From the NCBI RefSeq assembly GCF_011008935.1, contig NZ_JAAIVJ010000002.1, positions 124,001 through 188,000 of the forward strand: a DNA stretch of 64,000 bases, given 5' to 3'. Shown here in pieces: positions 61,791-64,000 of this stretch; within the stretch, counting starts at the first letter, position 1, and each line of letters begins with the position of its first letter. The stretch is from Tabrizicola oligotrophica. GTDB lineage: Bacteria > Pseudomonadota > Alphaproteobacteria > Rhodobacterales > Rhodobacteraceae. The notes under the pieces are model-generated. The model did no database searches and had not been told where the DNA came from. It saw only the letters and a list, made by a program, of their open reading frames with translations. Position numbers and translations under genes: made by a program.

Positions 61791-62915
61791 TCAGGCCAGT
61801 CGCACCCCGCCCCGCCATGTGGCGGCCAGAGTCAGATCGTCGGTCAGATGCACCAGATCGGCGGGCGCTCCGGGGCGCAAGGTGCCAAGATCGCGGCACC
61901 CGATCACCCGTGCGGGAATCGTGCTGGCCATGGCAAGCGCCCGCTGCACCGGAATCCCGACGCGGTGAACCATGACCTGCACCGCCTGCGCCATGGTGAG
62001 ATCGGCCCCGGCGAGCGTGCCATCCTCCAGCGTCAGCCGCCCGTCCCGGCGCAGGATGCGCCGCCCGCCCAGCGTGAATTCGGTCAGATCGGTTCCGGCG
62101 ACGGCCATGCAGTCGGAAACCAGATAAAGCCCCTCGGGCCGCGCGGCGCAGGCGATCTTCAGGCTCTCGACTGCCACATGATGCCCGTCGGCGATCAGGC
62201 CGGCGGAAAGGTCCGAGGACAGAACCGCCCCGACGAGGCCCGGCTCGCGGCCGGTCAGCTGGCTCATGGCGTTGAACAGATGCGTGGCGCAACGCGCGCC
62301 GGCTGCGATCAGGGCCTGCGCTTCGGCGCAGCTGGCTTCGGCATGGCCAAGGCTGACGATCACCCCCGCGGCTGCCAAGGCGGCAACCTGTGCCGGCGTA
62401 ACCGAAGCCGGCGCCAGCGTCAGCAGCAACGCGGGCAAGTCGCGTGCCGCTTGCAGGTAAAGCGACAGATCGGCCTCGGTCATCGGGCGGATCAGGGCGG
62501 CGTCATGCGCGCCCTTGCGGCCTGGGTCGAGGTGCGGGCCTTCAAGGTGCAGGCCCAGAAACCCGGGCGTTCCCACAGCGGCAATTCCCGCCCGCAGGAC
62601 GCGGGCGGTCACCTCGGGCGTGTCGGTGATCAGCGTCGGCAGAATGCCCGTCGCCCCAAGCCGACCCTGCACCGCGCAAATCCGGGCCAATGCGGCGGCG
62701 TCGGTCGCCCCGCCGATCATCTCGCCGCCTCCGCCATTTACCTGAAGGTCAAGAAACCCGGGCGCGAGCACCCCGCCCGGCAGGCGCGTCACAGCGGCGT
62801 TCTCCGGCACTTCGGACGCCAGCGCCGCGATCCTGCCGCCTTCGACCACCAGCGTCTTGCCGTGATGCAGGGTGGCGCCGTCAAAGACCTTTGCGCCGGT
62901 GAATGCGCGCATCAT
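61791..62915 (-). CDS. nagA: N-acetylglucosamine-6-phosphate deacetylase
   Basis: This 374-residue amidohydrolase removes acetate from GlcNAc-6-P in amino-sugar and cell-wall recycling. Metal-site motifs are visible: GFLDLQVNGGGGEM, LHLEGPHLDPGRKGAHD, VSLGHAEASCAEA and CATHLFNAMSQLTGREPG. It overlaps the upstream kinase gene by 4 nt, so GlcNAc is first phosphorylated, then deacetylated. Confidence 0.95.
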   Translation of the reverse strand: MMRAFTGAKVFDGATLHHGKTLVVEGGRIAALASEVPENAAVTRLPGGVLAPGFLDLQVNGGGGEMIGGATDAAALARICAVQGRLGATGILPTLITDTPEVTARVLRAGIAAVGTPGFLGLHLEGPHLDPGRKGAHDAALIRPMTEADLSLYLQAARDLPALLLTLAPASVTPAQVAALAAAGVIVSLGHAEASCAEAQALIAAGARCATHLFNAMSQLTGREPGLVGAVLSSDLSAGLIADGHHVAVESLKIACAARPEGLYLVSDCMAVAGTDLTEFTLGGRRILRRDGRLTLEDGTLAGADLTMAQAVQVMVHRVGIPVQRALAMASTIPARVIGCRDLGTLRPGAPADLVHLTDDLTLAATWRGGVRLA

Positions 62916-63739
62916 GCCGCCTCCATCGCCAGCAGCAGGGCACCATCCAGCGCCGTGCCAAGCGCGACGCGCTGCGGCCAGTCGGTGATCCGTGCTGCAT
63001 AGGCCGGTCCCAGCCCGCCGATGAAGGTCACGGGCAGGGGGGACTCGCCCTGCAAGGCGGCAATCGAGGCCCGCACCTCGGCCACCGCCTGATCCATCAG
63101 CGCCATGGCCGCGGGGTCGGGAGAGCCGATCAGCCGCGGCGCAAAGCGCGCGTAATCCCCGCCCCTAGCGGTCAGGGAAAAGCCGACCACCGCCTCGGGT
63201 GTGCCGAATTCATCGAGAATTCCACGCAGGAGCGGCGTCATCTCTGCGGCCCCATCCAGCGCCCGCAGCGCGCGCGCCAAGAGGGCGCGGCCCAGCACCG
63301 CGCCGGACCCTTCGTCGCCCAAAGCCAATCCCCAGCCACCGATCTGCCGAAACACCCCCGCGCGTTGCTCGGCGAAAACCGATCCGGTCCCCATCGCCGC
63401 CACGATCCCGTCGTGATGCCGCAAAGCGCCTTTCGCGGTGGTCACCGCATCGGTCACGATGCGCGCGGCAAAGGGCAGCTGTGCGCCGAGCCAGTCGGCG
63501 GCCCCGGCGGCATTGGCCCCGGCAAGACCGAGGCCGGCATGGCATTGATCTTCGGTCGCGCCGACCTGATCCAGAACCTGCCGCGCGGCACCCAGGATAT
63601 TGTGAAGGGCGCCGGTGGGGTCTGACGAAATATTGGCCGGCCCGCCTTCGGCCCGCGCCAGAACCCGACCGGTGGCATCCGCCAAGGCCACCCGACAGCC
63701 CGTGCCGCCGCCATCCACTGCAAGAAAGAACCTGTCCAT
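62912..63739 (-). CDS. nagK: BadF/BcrA-type N-acetylglucosamine kinase
   Basis: This 275-residue ASKHA-fold kinase has the phosphate-1 motif AVDGGGTGCRVALAD, then GPANISSDPTGALHNIL and ALGDEGSGAVLGRAL. It likely phosphorylates GlcNAc or a related amino sugar from peptidoglycan turnover. Coupling to nagA supports this. Glucosamine or N-acetylmuramate kinase are alternatives. Confidence 0.87.
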   Translation of the reverse strand: MDRFFLAVDGGGTGCRVALADATGRVLARAEGGPANISSDPTGALHNILGAARQVLDQVGATEDQCHAGLGLAGANAAGAADWLGAQLPFAARIVTDAVTTAKGALRHHDGIVAAMGTGSVFAEQRAGVFRQIGGWGLALGDEGSGAVLGRALLARALRALDGAAEMTPLLRGILDEFGTPEAVVGFSLTARGGDYARFAPRLIGSPDPAAMALMDQAVAEVRASIAALQGESPLPVTFIGGLGPAYAARITDWPQRVALGTALDGALLLAMEAA

Positions 63740-63802
63740 CCCCCTTCAATGCCGTGTCGCGGGGGGCTTTGCAAATCCTTGTGGCTCTGAGATTGTCGCC
63801 GC

Positions 63803-64000
63803 ATGATCCTTGACGCGATTTCCACCGAAAACCCCTTTGCCGATCCGCATCTCAGCTGGTGCGAGGCGGGCTTTGTCGTGGCCGATGTGCAGCGGCTGGT
63901 GCAGGACGGGCCGCTTGGGCCGGTGACGGTGGACCTGCCCGAAGACCTGCGCAGCGCGGTGCCGAAGCGACGCAGCGAATTTCTTGCCGGGCGGGCCTGT
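63803..64000 (+). CDS. 4'-phosphopantetheinyl transferase, 5' part
   Basis: The first 66 codons run to the window edge. The end PKRRSEFLAGRAC is the conserved opening of EntD/Sfp-type phosphopantetheinyl transferases, which attach the phosphopantetheine arm to carrier proteins; the start MILDAISTENPFADPHLSW fits the EntD group. The catalytic metal motif lies outside the window. It is divergent from nagK with a 63-bp gap. Confidence 0.8.
   Translation, partial: MILDAISTENPFADPHLSWCEAGFVVADVQRLVQDGPLGPVTVDLPEDLRSAVPKRRSEFLAGRAC

Noticed and set aside
1-64000. CRISPR array, insertion sequence, prophage or tRNA-linked island
   Set aside because: No regularly spaced repeats, transposase, integrase or phage genes, and no tRNA cloverleaf could be recognised on either strand.

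Overview
The window is a dense, high-GC stretch of chromosome from an alphaproteobacterium, almost certainly Rhodobacterales/Rhodobacteraceae (Rhodobacter, Gemmobacter or Tabrizicola-like). The evidence is the gene content and order: a petP/petR-type regulator pair beside ilvE, the xseB-ispA-dxs run, a DUF3576 lipoprotein upstream of leuS-lptE-holA, a single 297-residue porin, an acuI-type reductase, and many 4-nt ATGA overlaps. I see no rRNA, tRNA, insertion sequence, prophage, CRISPR array or plasmid function. About 68 protein genes are supported; most other long open frames are GC-driven shadows of these.

Left part (1-10,600). On the minus strand, reading right to left: a small unknown protein coupled to an HPP/CBS membrane protein, a GAF protein, a LysR regulator and a polyamine-type periplasmic binding protein whose partners lie off the left edge. 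An OsmC-like protein stands alone on the plus strand. Then come DUF3576-leuS-lptE-holA on minus, with a possible small inserted repeat between the first two, and a highly expressed porin on plus with a strong terminator.

Accessory metabolic block (10,600-18,100). After yggS comes a tightly overlapping minus-strand operon: PF06684 protein, alpha/beta hydrolase, flavin reductase fused to a degenerate Nudix-like domain, luciferase-like flavin monooxygenase and aldehyde dehydrogenase. It is faced by a divergent GntR/FCD regulator plus a DUF1330 protein, with a perfect GntR-type palindrome in the gap. This looks like a self-contained catabolic regulon of unknown substrate, reminiscent of the Rut pathway in logic but not in full content. 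It is the best candidate for an undescribed system. An acuI-like reductase follows.

Housekeeping middle (18,100-37,930). mtgA, a GST, queG, a 61-residue protein and ilvE are followed by an uninterrupted plus-strand run: petP, petR, a histone-deacetylase-like hydrolase, xseB, ispA, dxs. It joins redox-type regulators to isoprenoid precursor synthesis. Then come GNAT, GFA, smc, cobD, an L,D-transpeptidase, a PatB-type lyase, def, a second deformylase that has lost its metal-ligand Cys and catalytic Glu, fmt, a GlsB-type membrane protein and a TetR-like regulator.

Surface glycan and transport region (37,970-49,044). Three glycosyltransferase-like proteins and an FkbM methyltransferase form one small cluster. 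A KpsS/LipB-like capsule protein and another GT2 protein form a second. Between them lie a GH13 glucosidase and two MFS transporters whose upstream regions share an 11-mer.

Right part (49,142-64,000). asd, a class III aminotransferase, lrgA-lrgB, then a minus-strand cell-envelope and glycolysis set (gpmI-envC-ctpA, rppH), an SDR, an SH3 protein, parC, nagA-nagK and the first 66 codons of a phosphopantetheinyl transferase cut by the window edge.

All calls rest on reading motifs and gene order. No database search was run, so family names are recognition-based and functional links between neighbours are inference.
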